A stretch of DNA of 64,000 nt. Origin: Galeopsis tetrahit (taxonomy: Eukaryota > Streptophyta > Magnoliopsida > Lamiales > Lamiaceae). Made by a program: the position numbers and the translations under genes. The stretch spans positions 28,016,001 to 28,080,000 of the forward strand of contig OY776130.1 of NCBI GenBank assembly GCA_963675135.1, given 5' to 3'. Of the stretch, positions 1-11,305 are shown in pieces (the first letter of the stretch is position 1; every line of letters starts with the position of its first letter). The notes beneath the pieces were generated by a model. The model was not told where the DNA came from. It saw only the letters and a program-made list of their open reading frames with translations, and made no database searches.

Positions 1-850
1 GTTTAGGCTGTCCAACTTCAGGTTGGTTATCTTCTGCATCTTCTAAGTCTTCAGATGTTGTGCACTGAACATTCTCATTTATCATATCTCAACTACACTG
101 AACTTGGCTATCAGGGGTTTTGAGATCTTAATCAAAATCAATTCTTTCCCAACAGTGACAATACCATATTTCAAAGTAAGAGAAGGAAATTCAGATTAAT
201 TATAGAGCGTGCCATATCGGTTGGATGGACGGGAAAGGTCATCCACTCCGACATTGGATGTAGTCGCATCGTCTAGATGAATGGAATCAGAATGGGGGTC
301 GTGGCTGGCCTGATCGTGCACCTTGCGTGGGGCAGGGGCTTACGATTGTCGAGCAATGGGTTGGGTCTCGAACCCAACAATGCTCCAATCACCGTGGGGT
401 AGGGCTGTGACACATGAAGCGTTGGTGGATATTGGCCCATGGGCCATGGAAACCTTAGGCGCCTCCAATGGGACGCGATCGACGGCTGAGAGGACGAATA
501 GTTTCAGAATTGTGCAAGGGATTGCCAGAAAGGTCGTGAGGCGGACGTATCATACAAGGATTGCCGGAAACGCGAGAGAGATCATCATTTCAAGCAGGGA
601 CAAAGTGCGTCGGCGGCGGAGTGGTACAGAGTGCGTTAGCGGCTTTGTGACATAAGTGTCGCCATCGTGGATCGCCGGAGCTGTGATAAGCGACGAAAGC
701 AGACAGGATAGGGCCGCGTCGATCTGTTGTGCGACTAGGACGAAGATCGATTCCAAAAATTTCGATGAAGAGAAAGTAGCAGGCAACGACTGTTGCTTTT
801 GTTGAAATAGGTGCCTTAAATGGTAAAATTGGTCACCTAGTTTGGGGCGA
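1..850. other. Unassigned flank, no gene recognised
   Basis: Positions 180-780 are clearly richer in G and C than the rest of the left flank. Short open frames exist on both strands, but none resembles a protein family I know, and they are broken by stops. The composition could suit an old transposon or a 5' exon or promoter region of a decayed gene. I cannot decide between these. Confidence 0.3.
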
Positions 851-1480
851 GGGAAGGGCCGGACCCAGGATTCAAGATTAGGGAAGGCCAATTTTTTTTA
901 GTGATTAGGTTTCTCAAATTTATATCGTTATATCTTTAATTTATTAGACCAAGTAATTGAATGTACATATACAAATACACATATATATTAGAAACAATGA
1001 TATTGAGTTGTAAGAATTTTTTTTTTTTTTTTTGTCATCTAGTATTGATAATTGAAAAAAAAATAAACACTCAAATTAAAGAAAATAGTAAATTAAACTA
1101 TTAATTCATTTTTTAAGGGGCTAAGTTATTTTTTTTATATATATAATACTACCTACTACAAAGTTAATTGCAAACATGCTTTAACACTAAGTAATATAAT
1201 ATTAATCTTTTTTTTTAATCTATAATAGTCTCAAATATGAAAAATATAATTATTTTAAAATCAGTCTGCAATTAAAATATGTATAAAATAATCATTTTTA
1301 TATGTAAGTATCAATAAAAAAAAATTGAACCAACTTTTACTATCAACTTACTACTAAAATAACTTATTAAATTAATCTATCAACAATTATATCACTAATT
1401 TTATGTAATTTAAAAAAAATTAAAAAAATAAAATTTAACCTATATATGGTGGGTGGGGTAGGGGGCCCTTGGGGTTGTAT
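851..1480. other. AT-rich intergenic DNA, possible remnant of a non-autonomous DNA transposon
   Basis: The interval is strongly AT-rich with many homopolymer runs. It begins near 855 with a GGGCCGGACCCAGGATT-like stretch and ends near 1470 with a G-run and GGGCCCTTGGGG. Similar end sequences occur on short non-autonomous DNA transposons in many plants, but I see no clean terminal inverted repeat or TSD here. The right edge is the TSD of the gag-only LTR element. Confidence 0.2.
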
Positions 1481-1485
1481 GTGGA

Positions 1486-1886
1486 TGATGAGAATCACGA
1501 TTCGAAAATACGATTCCGACGAATCTCCGGCCCAGGCCGACAAAAACGACGGTTTGCAATTTGATTTTGCGTAAAATTGCTATTTCTCAAGTTTTTTCTT
1601 TTCTGCCCTTTTTCTCCGTTTACAACCCTTTATATGGGTATTCACAAATAACCAAGACAAAGCCCTAATCTAACTAATAGAAGTGGGTCAAGTAATAGGT
1701 AGGCCCAAAACAAACAAATGACAAATACAATATAGAGGCCCAAAAGAATTAATACAAGAAGACTAAACAGCTTCTACAAGCCTAATTCACGTGTGCAACC
1801 TTTCTTTGGGTATGCCAAGCCCATTGGACCTTCAACCCGGCTCTCGATGATACGTGTTTTTGAGCCCATAACCCGTATTCTCATCA
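1486..1886 (-). repeat. 3' LTR of the gag-only element
   Basis: About 400 bp, TG...CA, with a 10-base terminal inverted repeat TGATGAGAAT/ATTCTCATCA. It matches 27069-27468 almost throughout. The left edge abuts the TSD GTGGA at 1481-1485. The last codons of gag run into it from the right. Confidence 0.9.
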
Positions 1887-2622
1887 TTCCCATCTTCTTC
1901 AAGAGCATTCTTGTCCTCAAGGATGACTTCGGAATTATCGAAGTCCGATATATCAGGATCAATCAAGAAAGCCTGTTTAACTTTGCATCGGTGTCCGAGC
2001 GTAAATTTTTTGTCGCAATTAAAACACAGCCCCTTTTCTCTCCATTTCTACATATCTTCCCAACTTAAACGCGTGACTCCCGAAGGAATGGACATGGCAC
2101 CACTTGTGGATGAGTTTTCTCTTGTTGCTTCCTCACTATTTCTTGTTTCTTGATTGTTGAATTTTACCATTCTTGGTTCAATCTTGCCTGCTTTTTTCAT
2201 AACAGTTAGATGATCGTCTCGCAAGCGTGGAATTCCAACAGCGTCTGAATACGTTGTGGGTCGATACACGCGAACTTCGGAAGCTAAATCTGCCTTCAAT
2301 CCTCCTACAAATGCCCCAACAAGTGCCTTTTCTGGCCAATCTTGTACACGACTAGCCAATTTTTCAAATTCCTTTTGGTACTCCCTCAATGTTCTTGTTT
2401 GTTTGATATGTGTTAAAGCCTCGTCGTAATCGTTATAATCCGACGACCCAAATCTGATAAGCAGATCTCGCTGGAATTCCTTCCATCTGATATTTTTATC
2501 CTTCTTTCTATACACTCGGCTTAGCCACTTCCACCACATATTGGCCTCACCCTCAAGATAGTAAGCCGTGTATTTAACCTTGTCTTCTCGCTCGATCTCA
2601 TTTAAATTGAAGTATTGGTTAA
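1832..2622 (-). pseudogene. Gag of the gag-only element, C-terminal part
   Basis: The frame holds the typical Ty3/gypsy retrotransposon gag core: a WWKWLSRV-like stretch, then RDLLIRFG, then LREYQKEFEKLASRV, then a VGAFVGGLK-like helix. It reads out of the left edge of the element 1 insertion, and the missing N-terminal part resumes at 26672 on the far side of element 1. An in-frame TAG at about 2046-2048 interrupts it. Beyond that stop the same frame holds a zinc-knuckle-like CFNC...GHRC motif of the plant gypsy gag kind. It then runs through the PPT into the 3' LTR and stops with TGA at 1832-1834. In a living copy the protein would be a nucleocapsid that packages element RNA. No protease, reverse transcriptase or integrase follows. 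Confidence 0.8.
1887..1900 (-). other. Polypurine tract of the gag-only element
   Basis: On the minus strand GAAGAAGATGGGAA lies directly against the 3' LTR, where the plus-strand primer of reverse transcription is expected. The same bases also lie inside the gag reading frame, where they encode acidic residues. Confidence 0.65.
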
Positions 2623-2627
2623 CTCGG

Positions 2628-4152
2628 TGTTGGTCCTAAAAGGAGTATATAACAAGTGTATGGGGGGGGGGGGAATACACTTGTATGCAAATTCTTTTTG
2701 ACTATGATCAAACCAGAGCTCAGCAAGGTTGTCTTGGACAACTCTGCTGAAGATGATTAACTCTTCTAAGATAATCAGGCTACTAAATACTATTGAGTAC
2801 TTAGTTGAATAAATATCTAGGGGATTTATATGTGCGGAATAGTGGTTGTCCCTTTTAGTTTAGACTCCTTTAGTTTCTGAAATCACTTTGTCAAATCAAT
2901 ACAGTCCAGTTTTCAGGGAACTTGTCCAAATAGGTTTTGCACAGTCTTTGAATGTTTATCCTTTGAAAGATCAGTTTTGTGTGCAGTGTTGAATGTATGT
3001 AAGTACTTGAAAAGTAAATCAACACAAGAGTTTATAGTGGTTCAGAGACTCAAGCTCCTACATCCACTTTCCCTGATTGAACAAGATAATTCCTTCACTC
3101 TTGGAATTAACTTGTTTTATAGTGCCAAGGTGCACTTGATCAATAACACCACTCCTTGGTGAATTGATCCCTAGGATGTCTAGAGTCCTAGTACCCTCTT
3201 CTCAACTCAGAACTGAAGTGTTCTTCTCTCAACAGTCAGCTCCTACCACTTCTACTACTACTACAACAACCTTCTCACTTTCACTCTTGAAAGGGGTAAG
3301 GATTGATGTAAGGTTTCAACTAATGAGATATCCTTTACAATGAAGATCAGTGTATAAAGATAGGATATCTCTCTAAGCTTGTGTATGGATATACAATAGG
3401 TTCAGCTTAGAAGAAGTGTATGAAGACTAAGATAGTCTTTGAAATCTAGAAAGCACTCTTGCTTGTGAGTTCTTGTTTGAGGTGCTTGGTTGAGGTGCTT
3501 TCAAATGGTCTTCACACTTCTGTATTTATAGACAATTGAAGGATTTGCCCGTTGGAGAGGCAGCCTCAAATGTCCATAAATGTCTTCTTTTAGTTCTTCA
3601 ACTTTGAAGACAGATTCTTGATAGTGACATGTCCTCATTTGGGAAATAAACGGCTGTATAAGCTTTGTCTTCATTCTGCAGCTCTCTTCCCAATGTCTGA
3701 CTTTCAGATTCTCTTGTTAGGACATGGACATGGCTTCTGAAGGTTGTTCCAATGATAGGACAACATTCCTTATCAACTGGACAACTCTCCTTATCACTAT
3801 CAGCAGTCTTGCTTATCAGCAAGGTTGACTTGCTCTTCTTCAGATGACTTCACTCATACCCTTTTGCTTCACTTCAAAGTGATCTTAGCATGATTCTTTG
3901 GAATCTTTAGGGTGTAGTTGTCTCTTCAGCATGGTTGACCTCAAGCTTTCAGTACACTTCATCAGAATAGATTATGCTGAGACAACTCCTCTGGACAACT
4001 CATCTGATCAGCATGTTTGTCCTTCAGCAGACTTGGTCATGGTTCCAGAATTTGAGCCTTGAGGGGACTTGATCTTGATAAACTTCAAAGCATAGGTTCC
4101 CCCTCAAATTGTGCATCTATTCAACTAAGAGCTGCCTAACATACCAGCTTCT
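2628..4152 (-). repeat. 3' LTR of element 1, truncated at its U3 end
   Basis: It matches the 5' LTR from its outer edge to about 4152, where the sequence jumps directly into the env-like gene. The first 114 or so bases of the LTR (in transcription order) are missing, as are the PPT and the end of the env-like gene. It keeps the TATA box (RC of 3523-3530) and the G12 tract flanked by the 10-bp inverted repeat at 2652-2661 and 2675-2684. Confidence 0.85.
3523..3530 (-). promoter_or_regulatory. TATA box of element 1 3' LTR
   Basis: TATAAATA on the minus strand. The same site sits at the same place in every LTR of the family (25923-25930, 34121-34129, 50112-50119, 61052-61060). In the 3' LTR it would drive transcription outward into flanking DNA. 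Confidence 0.6.
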
Positions 4153-7100
4153 AATGTGGGTAACACCACATCTTCAGAACCTGTCAGCCTCATTTCCACA
4201 GTTGCCAAAGTTCTTCCCTGCTCATCTAAAGCTCCAGAAGTTTCTGCATGAGCTGTTTGAACTTGTTGAGCCAAGGAGTCTAACTTCTCTGATTGCATCC
4301 CAAGCAGAGCTTGTGCTGATCCACTATCAACTTGGATGGGAGCATCTATCAAGAGGTCATCTGCAAATATTTGTTCAAAACTTATACCTGCAATATCAGA
4401 CAAATCAAATGAGTCAGTAAAAACACACTTATCTCCCTCAATTTCTTTTTCATAAGACTCTGATACATCAGCAACCTTCTCCTCATTTTCAACTATTTCT
4501 TTTCTCCCTTCTTTGTTAATTTCCTCACTTAAAGAAACAGGCCTCCTCTCATCAAGGGATTCCTGAAGTTCAGATTTGACTTCAAGAATAACCTGCCCTT
4601 CCTCACTTATATCACCCTCATTTGGTGGTACACTCACTATCCTAGTGATCACCACATCTCTCTCATCTACTACTCCCTCTGGTTTTTCCACTAGATTTTC
4701 CTTTTCAACTCCATCACCTAAACCTGCAGCATCTCCACCTTCAACAAGGTTCAAAGATGGCAATTGTGGGGAGATCACAGTGCTTATATCAGCAGCAACT
4801 GAGTCATCCTGAATGATTAAGGGCTGATCAGTGTCCAACTCATCTGACACTGAATAGGCCTTAACCAAACCAGCCTCTAGCATAGGAACCTCAACATCTT
4901 TAGGCTGTGCCTTGGGTTCAGAAGAACCTTCATTGGCAGATGTGTCTTTGGTTGTGTTACCATCCTTGGTCAACACCTCTGAAGATACATAGCCTTTCCT
5001 ATGATAGGTTCTAGGAGGGTTTGAAAGTCTGTCTGCTACAGAAGACTTGGGTTGAGTAGATTCAAGAGGGTTGGCTTGAGGGGTTTCAGGAGGGTTGGGG
5101 TTTGAGGGATTTGAGGGATCATCAGGGGAATCATCATCATTGGAGCTACTATCAAGGTGTTTGATGCCCTTAGCTTTTCTTTCTTTCTCCTCAATTATCT
5201 TGTCATCTACCAACTTTGCAAAAACTTCCTCATCAGTGAGGAATCTTGTTCTCATCACACCAGCAAAGTGTAGCAATCTGCTCTCCTCCACTTGCCACCA
5301 GTTTGCACCTTTATCTTGGATGACTTGTGATATCTCCATAATAGTCTTGTCTTTTACATCAACAAGCATCCTCAAATCATGGAATGTCTTCTGAATTTGG
5401 AAATTCAGCAAGTTGTGGATACAAACTGTCCACAGTAGCCTTGGCTCCTCCTTTGAGCATACTTTCATAAGTATACTCCTCCTCATCTCCACTAGAATGG
5501 GGACTTTGGGTTATAGGGGAGTTGGCTCTGGGTTCTCCTAAGGTGGCTTCAGGAAGGTTGAGTTCAGGGATATTGGCTTCAGAAGGGTTGGTTGTAATTG
5601 AAGGTGCTTCAGTTGCTTTTGAGAGCAATGGATCTGAAGGGGCTTTGCTTAAGGGGGTTGGCTCAAAGAGTGCAGCTTCTAAAAACTTTGAATAATTGAG
5701 CATAGATGAGTCAAGGGGAGAATGTAATCTTGTCTCATCTACTGCTATATCTGCTAGCACATCTATCCCACTTCTTTGCACACTCCCTTCTGGAGAATAT
5801 CTCTTTGTAAGATTGATGGGGGTGATAGGTTGATTGGTTGGGGTTATGTGGGTTTCAGGGGAGTTGGGCTCAGGATTCTGAATTTCAGGGATGTTGGCCT
5901 CTATTGGTTGACCTTCAGGGACCTTGGATTCTGGAGTTCCAGAACCAGATGAGTTGGTCCTTGACTTGGACTTGGTCCTGATTTCAGCTCTGCTCTCTCT
6001 TAGAGCAAGTTGGAGAGACCTTTCCTCCTGAAGCCCCAACACTTTATCAGTAGGCTTGGCCCTTCTCTTGCTAGCCCTACTGCTCCCACTTCCTTCACCA
6101 TCCTTCTCAGGGACAACTTCCCTGATCCTTTTATCACCTCTAGACTTCTGTCTAGTTTCATTGTACTTCTGTCTCAACTCTTCTGAATGATCAGAAGGCA
6201 CACTCACTCCCTCTTCAGCAACTTCTTCAATCTCTGCTGAAGTTCTTGACTTCTCTTCTGAGGGGATTTGAGACATTTTCCTTGTTTTTACCATTCTGGC
6301 CTTTGTCCTCTTTTTCAACTTTGGCTTCTCCTCCACCTTTTCTTCAGCAGGTTTGGCCATAAGCATCCTCCTTTGCTCAGCTTTCTTGCTGAGCTTTCTA
6401 AACAGAATATTTTAGGCTGGGAGGGGCTTTGCAAAGGTTTGCATTTGTGAGTAGTGGGAAAACCTTTCAATCAACAAGCTTGCCCTGGTGCAATACTTGA
6501 GTTTCCCTTCTAGCACAACCTTATTGTGAGATTTCACCTTGAACTTGGCCTTTTCCTTCATCATCTCAGACATGATGAAGGTCCTCCAATCAAAATTGAT
6601 GCCTTTGTCACTGGCATCAATAACTGCAGCCATAATTCTGATTCTTGGATGGCTAACTTGCTCTAAGCTTCTAGTGTTGCTCATAAGACTCTTAGTGATT
6701 ACCTCAAATAGATTGAGAAATTTTGGCTTGAGAGTCTTCTTGTTTTGTGTTGAAGAGAGAGGGCCTGGTACTAATAGCCATTCTTGAGCTATTTCATCTT
6801 CATGTCCAGTACCATAAACTTCTGGATTCCTTCCCTCATAAGGCAATCCAAAGGCTCCTTCAAGATCTTCTGAAGAGAATTTCACTCTATGAAATCTCTC
6901 TTCCTCCTCTCCTTCTGCCACATATGACAGTCTGGTGGAAACTTCACCATCTTCTGGCTTGCCTCTCCACTTGAGAAAGGCAAAGAACTCAGCCATGTAG
7001 TTTTCCAAGCAGGAGCTTGGTCTTTCCTCCATAAACTTCTGCAATCCAGCTCTTCTCAACCATCTCAAGGTTGGTGTAATCTCAGGATCTTCACTTTCAA

Positions 7101-7215
7101 ATGATACTATGGGCTCAAAGTGAAGGCTGTTTTTGTTGCTCAAGTATCCAAAGTCAAGGTCTAGAGCCTTGTTGGAGAAATCAATGATCATTTTTGGTCT
7201 AACTTTGGGAGCCAT
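4153..7215 (-). pseudogene. Env-like gene of element 1, truncated and broken
   Basis: It starts with ATG at 7215 (MAPKVRPKMIIDFSNK...) and is collinear with the open copy at 37707-42488. The N-terminal 260 residues form a folded-looking domain (FFAFLKWRGKPEDG, VSHPRIRIMAAVIDASDKGI). A long acidic, proline- and serine-rich region follows, with repeated N-x-P-E motifs. A CAA to TAA nonsense change lies at 6412-6414, and a 2-bp deletion near 5400 shifts the frame. At about 4153 the gene is fused to the 3' LTR, removing roughly the last 580 residues present in the other copies. The product of the family is called env-like only because it follows pol, as in other Sireviruses. I see no clear membrane segment. 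Confidence 0.8.
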
Positions 7216-7915
7216 TGAAGGTTTACAGAAATGAAATTGAGAGAGTTTAGAGAGAGTTTGAGGAAAATGAGCTAGGGTTTCGAATACTTGGGGAAGAAGT
7301 GTTTGTGGGGGATCTTAAGGCTTGAGAATATTCTAAAAAGAATGTTTGTCAATGAGTTGGTGAGTTTTGTGAGTTTTCAACTGTTGTCAAAAATGGAAAA
7401 CACACTTGGACGGCCAGGATGAATTTCAGGGGAGTTGGCCAGTTTTGATCCAATGGTCAAAAACCAATGTAACAGTGAGTTATTGGTTTTATTCAAAACG
7501 TGGAAGTTATTTAATATTAGTTAATGGATGGGGAGTTTTCGAGATAGATCATGGCTTGAAAAGTGTAATGCAAACAAGAGTTAAATCTTGGCATTTAATG
7601 CATGGAAAGTGACCTTTTGGGTGGGGGACAAATTAAATCCCACAGTGATGATATCTGTAATAGGGGTAGATATCAAGGTAGACAATGATTACCCAAAATA
7701 GGTGCTTATCAAACCAAGGAATTAGTTTGATAGCCAAGACAACTTATCTGACCCCACTAGGACAAGTGTCCTGAAAAGATGTGGACAAGTGTCCTGAGAT
7801 TCAATGGACAAGTGCCCTGAGTAATTGTGATCATCTCTTCTGAACTTCAGTAGACTTGACCAAGTCTGCTGAAAATCTTTCCAGTTTCCATACTTTCCAT
7901 TAACTTCAATGGGTT
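7216..7915 (-). other. Pol to env-like spacer of element 1
   Basis: No gene. The roughly 700-bp spacer is conserved with those at 42489-43188 and 54421-55099. It holds two copies of GGACAAGTGTCC (7760-7771, 7783-7794) and a variant (7806-7817), each a short inverted repeat GGACA-AG-TGTCC. The part next to the env-like ATG would be the leader or promoter region of that gene if it is expressed from its own transcript. Confidence 0.7.
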
Positions 7916-10900
7916 TTACTTGTCCAACTTCCCTGGATCAAGTAGTCCCAACTCTGCTGATAGCTCCAGAAACCTTGCCTCTGCAAGTGGCTTTGTTAGA
8001 ATATCAGCTTTTTGATGATCTGTGTGAATCTTGACCAACTTTATGTCCTTCTTCTCCACATGATCTCTAATGAAGTGATGCTTGATGTCCACATGTTTGC
8101 ACCTTGTGTGCAAGACAGGATTTTGTGATATTGCAATTGCACTATTGTTATCACAAAATATTGGCACTTCAGTAGAGTTGACTTTGTAGTCTCTGAGTTG
8201 TTGTCTCAACCAAAGGATTTGAGCACAACAACTTCCAGCTGCAACATATTTAGCTTCAGTGGTGGAAGTAGCCACTGTATTCTGCTTCTTGGAAAACCAA
8301 GATATGAGCTTGTTGCCTAAGAATTGACAGGTCCCTGAAGTGGACTTTCTATCAATTCTGCAACCTCCATAATCAGCATCTGAGTAGCCAGTTAACTCAA
8401 TGTTGTCATCAGCAGGGTACCAAAGGCCTAGATTCTCAGTGCCTTTGAGATACCTTAAAATCCTCTTTGCAGCCTCAAGATGGCTTTTCTTAGGATTTGC
8501 TTGAAATCTTGCACAAACACCTACTGCAAAGGTGATGTCAGGTCTGCTGGCAGTGAGATAGAGAAGTGATCCAATGATTCCTCTATACTGAGTAGAGTTG
8601 GTTGAGACACCACTCTCATCAGGATCCATCTTCCAATTAGTGTTCATTGGGATCCTTACTGGCTTGTTAGTAGCACACCCAATTTTCTTGATCATTTCTC
8701 TGGTGTACTTAGCTTGGTTGATGAAGATCCCTTCTTTTGATTGCTTGACTTGAAGACCCAAAAAGAAGTTCATCAACCCCATCATGGACATTTCAAACTT
8801 GCTTTGCATAAGCTTGGAGAACTTCTCACACAGCTTTTCATTGGGGGATCCAAATATTATGTCATCCACATAAATTTGGACAAGCAAGATGTCCTCTCCT
8901 TCAGAGATTCTGAAGAGAGTTCTGTCCACAGTTCCCTTGGTGAATCCATGATCCAAGAGAAATTGTGACAAAGTATCATACCAAGCCCTAGGGGCTTGCT
9001 TGAGTCCATATAGAGCTTTGTTCAGTCTGTAGACTTGGTTTCCAACCTCAAAACCAGGGGGTTGCTCCACATAGACTTCTTCTTTCAATACTCCATTCAG
9101 AAAGGCACTCTTGACATCCATCTGGTATACTTTGAACCTCTTGTGGGCTGCATAGGCTAGAAAGAGCCTTATTGCTTCTAGCCTTGCCACAGGTGCAAAT
9201 GTCTCATCATAGTCAATGCCTTCATGTTGGCAGTAGCCCTTTGCCACTAGTCTTGCTTTATTTCTGACAATCACATCATTTTCATTCTTCTTGTTCTTGA
9301 ACACCCACTTTGTTCCAATAACATCTTGATGTGAAGGTCTATCCACCAGCTCCCATACTTCATTTCTGGTGAATTGATTCAGTTCTTCCTGCATGGCTGT
9401 GATCCAATTGGCATCTTGAAGTGCTTCTTCAATGTCACTTGGCTCTTGTTCTGACAAGAAACAACAGAAAAGAGCACTTTCACCATGAAATCTCCTTGTT
9501 TTGACTCTTATACTTGGGTCACCAAGTATTAGATCAGTAGGATGGTCAGACAACCAAGTCCTTCTTTTTCTGATCTCTTCAGTAGAGTTGTCCTCTACTG
9601 AAGTTGAGTCATTTTGATCATAAAATTCAGGATAATTGAATGCAGGATCTAATTCAGGATCATAATCAGGGGTGTTGTCCTCAATGTCAGGGACATTGGC
9701 ATTTTCAACATTTTGAGTTCTCCCTTGATTATTTGATCCATTAACTACCTCAGTAGGAACTGCTTCTTCATTGGTAGTTGTTACCTGGATGTGAACTGGG
9801 ATTGGATCATTCAGTTCACCATTCCCTTCAATGGGATTTGCCTCAGGAAGGTTGCCTTCAGGATTGTTGTCCAAGGTGAAGTTTTCAGGCAGGTTGGCTT
9901 GGACAACTTCTATGAATTCAGTGTCTTTGTCCTTTAGACTCAGTCTGGTTGTCCTTTGTGTGATTTCTTCTGATTCCAAGTTCTCATTCCTGAACTCATG
10001 AATAGATTCATCAAACACAACATGAGGTGTTTCCTCCACAATAAGGGTTTTCTTGTTGTAGACTCTGAAAGCTCTACTGATTTGAGAATATCCAAGGAAT
10101 ATCCCTTCATCCGCTTTGCTATCAAAGGCTTTCAACTGTTCTTTCCCATTGTTGTGTATGAAACACTTACAACCAAAGATATGAAAGTATGACACTTTAG
10201 GCATTCTTCCTTTCCAGAGTTCATAGGGGGTTTTGCCTTGCCCCTTAGTAATCAAACATCTATTCTGAGTATGGCATGTAGTGTTTATAGCTTCAGCCCA
10301 AAACCTCTTAGGTAAGTTTGAATCAGCAATTAAGGTTCTAGCAACTTCTTTTAAGGTTCTATTTCTCCTTTCTGCAACTTCATTTTGTTGGGGAGTTCTA
10401 GCTGCTGAGGTTTCATGAGCTATTCCATTAGATGTGCAATACTCATTGATGTATGAATTTATGAACTCAGTGCCTTTATCAGATCTTATCTTGATAATGC
10501 TAAGGCTTTTCTCATTTGACAATCTCTTTAGAAGTTCAGGCAGTTTGACTTGAGTTTCCTTCTTATTAAGGAGAAATACTACCCATGTGAACCTAGAGAA
10601 GTCATCTACTACAACCAATGTGTATTTTCTACCATTTATGCTTGCAGGGGTGATTGGTCCAAATAGGTCCATATGTAATAGTTCAAGTACCCTTTCAGTA
10701 GAGATAACTGGTTTTCCTTTGAATGAGGCTTTAATCTGTTTTCCCTCTTGACATGGTTTGCAAACATGCTCCTTAATGAAAACCTCATTAGGTAGTCCTT
10801 TAACTAATGCATTTCTAGCAATTTTGTTCATTGTTTTGAAGTTGAAGTGGTTTAATCTTTTATGCCATAACCAACTTTGTTCACTAGAACTCTTAGCAAT

Positions 10901-11305
10901 GAAGCATGCAGCATCAGTAGACTTGTCCCAGTCTGCAAAATACACATTTCCTTTCCTAGTTCCAGTCAATAGAATTTGTTGAGTCTTATCTTTGATCAAA
11001 CATTTTCCACTAGAAAACTCAACATTAAAATCTTTATCACAGAATTGACTGATACTTAGGAGATTATATTTGAGACCAGCCACATAAGACACATTGGATA
11101 CTTTGATGTTACCAATCATCAAAGTACCATAACCTTTTGTTGTAGCTTGTGAGCTGTCTCCAAATGTGACATTTGGGCCTTCTTTTTCAATAAAATCAGT
11201 GAAGAGTTCCTTGTTTCCAGTCATGTGCCTTGAACAACCACTGTAAAGGTACCATGCTGACTTTTTGCTCATGCTCCTCTTCTTGTGGCCCATTGGTACC
11301 TGCAA
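7916..11305 (-). CDS. Pol of element 1: protease, integrase, reverse transcriptase, RNase H
   Basis: A single open frame of 1129 residues follows the conserved gag stop at 11306-11308. Domains in order are: protease (about residues 15-100), whose active-site triplet reads YSG instead of DSG; the HHCC pre-integrase zinc motif (HKRLNH...CKPC, about 145-185); the integrase core with LLHMDLFGP near 205 and the PQQNEVAERRNRT helix near 305; reverse transcriptase with YQMDVKSAFLNG near 725 and YVDDIIFGS near 808; and RNase H with SDADYGG and AKYVAAGSC near 990-1030. It ends LDPGKLDK as in elements 3 and 4. The frame has no ATG at its start (TTG), so expression depends on passing the gag stop or reinitiating. 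The lost protease aspartate probably makes the polyprotein uncleavable. Confidence 0.9.
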   Translation of the reverse strand: MQVPMGHKKRSMSKKSAWYLYSGCSRHMTGNKELFTDFIEKEGPNVTFGDSSQATTKGYGTLMIGNIKVSNVSYVAGLKYNLLSISQFCDKDFNVEFSSGKCLIKDKTQQILLTGTRKGNVYFADWDKSTDAACFIAKSSSEQSWLWHKRLNHFNFKTMNKIARNALVKGLPNEVFIKEHVCKPCQEGKQIKASFKGKPVISTERVLELLHMDLFGPITPASINGRKYTLVVVDDFSRFTWVVFLLNKKETQVKLPELLKRLSNEKSLSIIKIRSDKGTEFINSYINEYCTSNGIAHETSAARTPQQNEVAERRNRTLKEVARTLIADSNLPKRFWAEAINTTCHTQNRCLITKGQGKTPYELWKGRMPKVSYFHIFGCKCFIHNNGKEQLKAFDSKADEGIFLGYSQISRAFRVYNKKTLIVEETPHVVFDESIHEFRNENLESEEITQRTTRLSLKDKDTEFIEVVQANLPENFTLDNNPEGNLPEANPIEGNGELNDPIPVHIQVTTTNEEAVPTEVVNGSNNQGRTQNVENANVPDIEDNTPDYDPELDPAFNYPEFYDQNDSTSVEDNSTEEIRKRRTWLSDHPTDLILGDPSIRVKTRRFHGESALFCCFLSEQEPSDIEEALQDANWITAMQEELNQFTRNEVWELVDRPSHQDVIGTKWVFKNKKNENDVIVRNKARLVAKGYCQHEGIDYDETFAPVARLEAIRLFLAYAAHKRFKVYQMDVKSAFLNGVLKEEVYVEQPPGFEVGNQVYRLNKALYGLKQAPRAWYDTLSQFLLDHGFTKGTVDRTLFRISEGEDILLVQIYVDDIIFGSPNEKLCEKFSKLMQSKFEMSMMGLMNFFLGLQVKQSKEGIFINQAKYTREMIKKIGCATNKPVRIPMNTNWKMDPDESGVSTNSTQYRGIIGSLLYLTASRPDITFAVGVCARFQANPKKSHLEAAKRILRYLKGTENLGLWYPADDNIELTGYSDADYGGCRIDRKSTSGTCQFLGNKLISWFSKKQNTVATSTTEAKYVAAGSCCAQILWLRQQLRDYKVNSTEVPIFCDNNSAIAISQNPVLHTRCKHVDIKHHFIRDHVEKKDIKLVKIHTDHQKADILTKPLAEARFLELSAELGLLDPGKLDK

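Noticed and set aside
550..891. A 113-codon open frame on the minus strand as a gene
   Set aside because: No recognisable domain, low-complexity ends, and overlapping frames on the other strand. GC-rich composition explains it.
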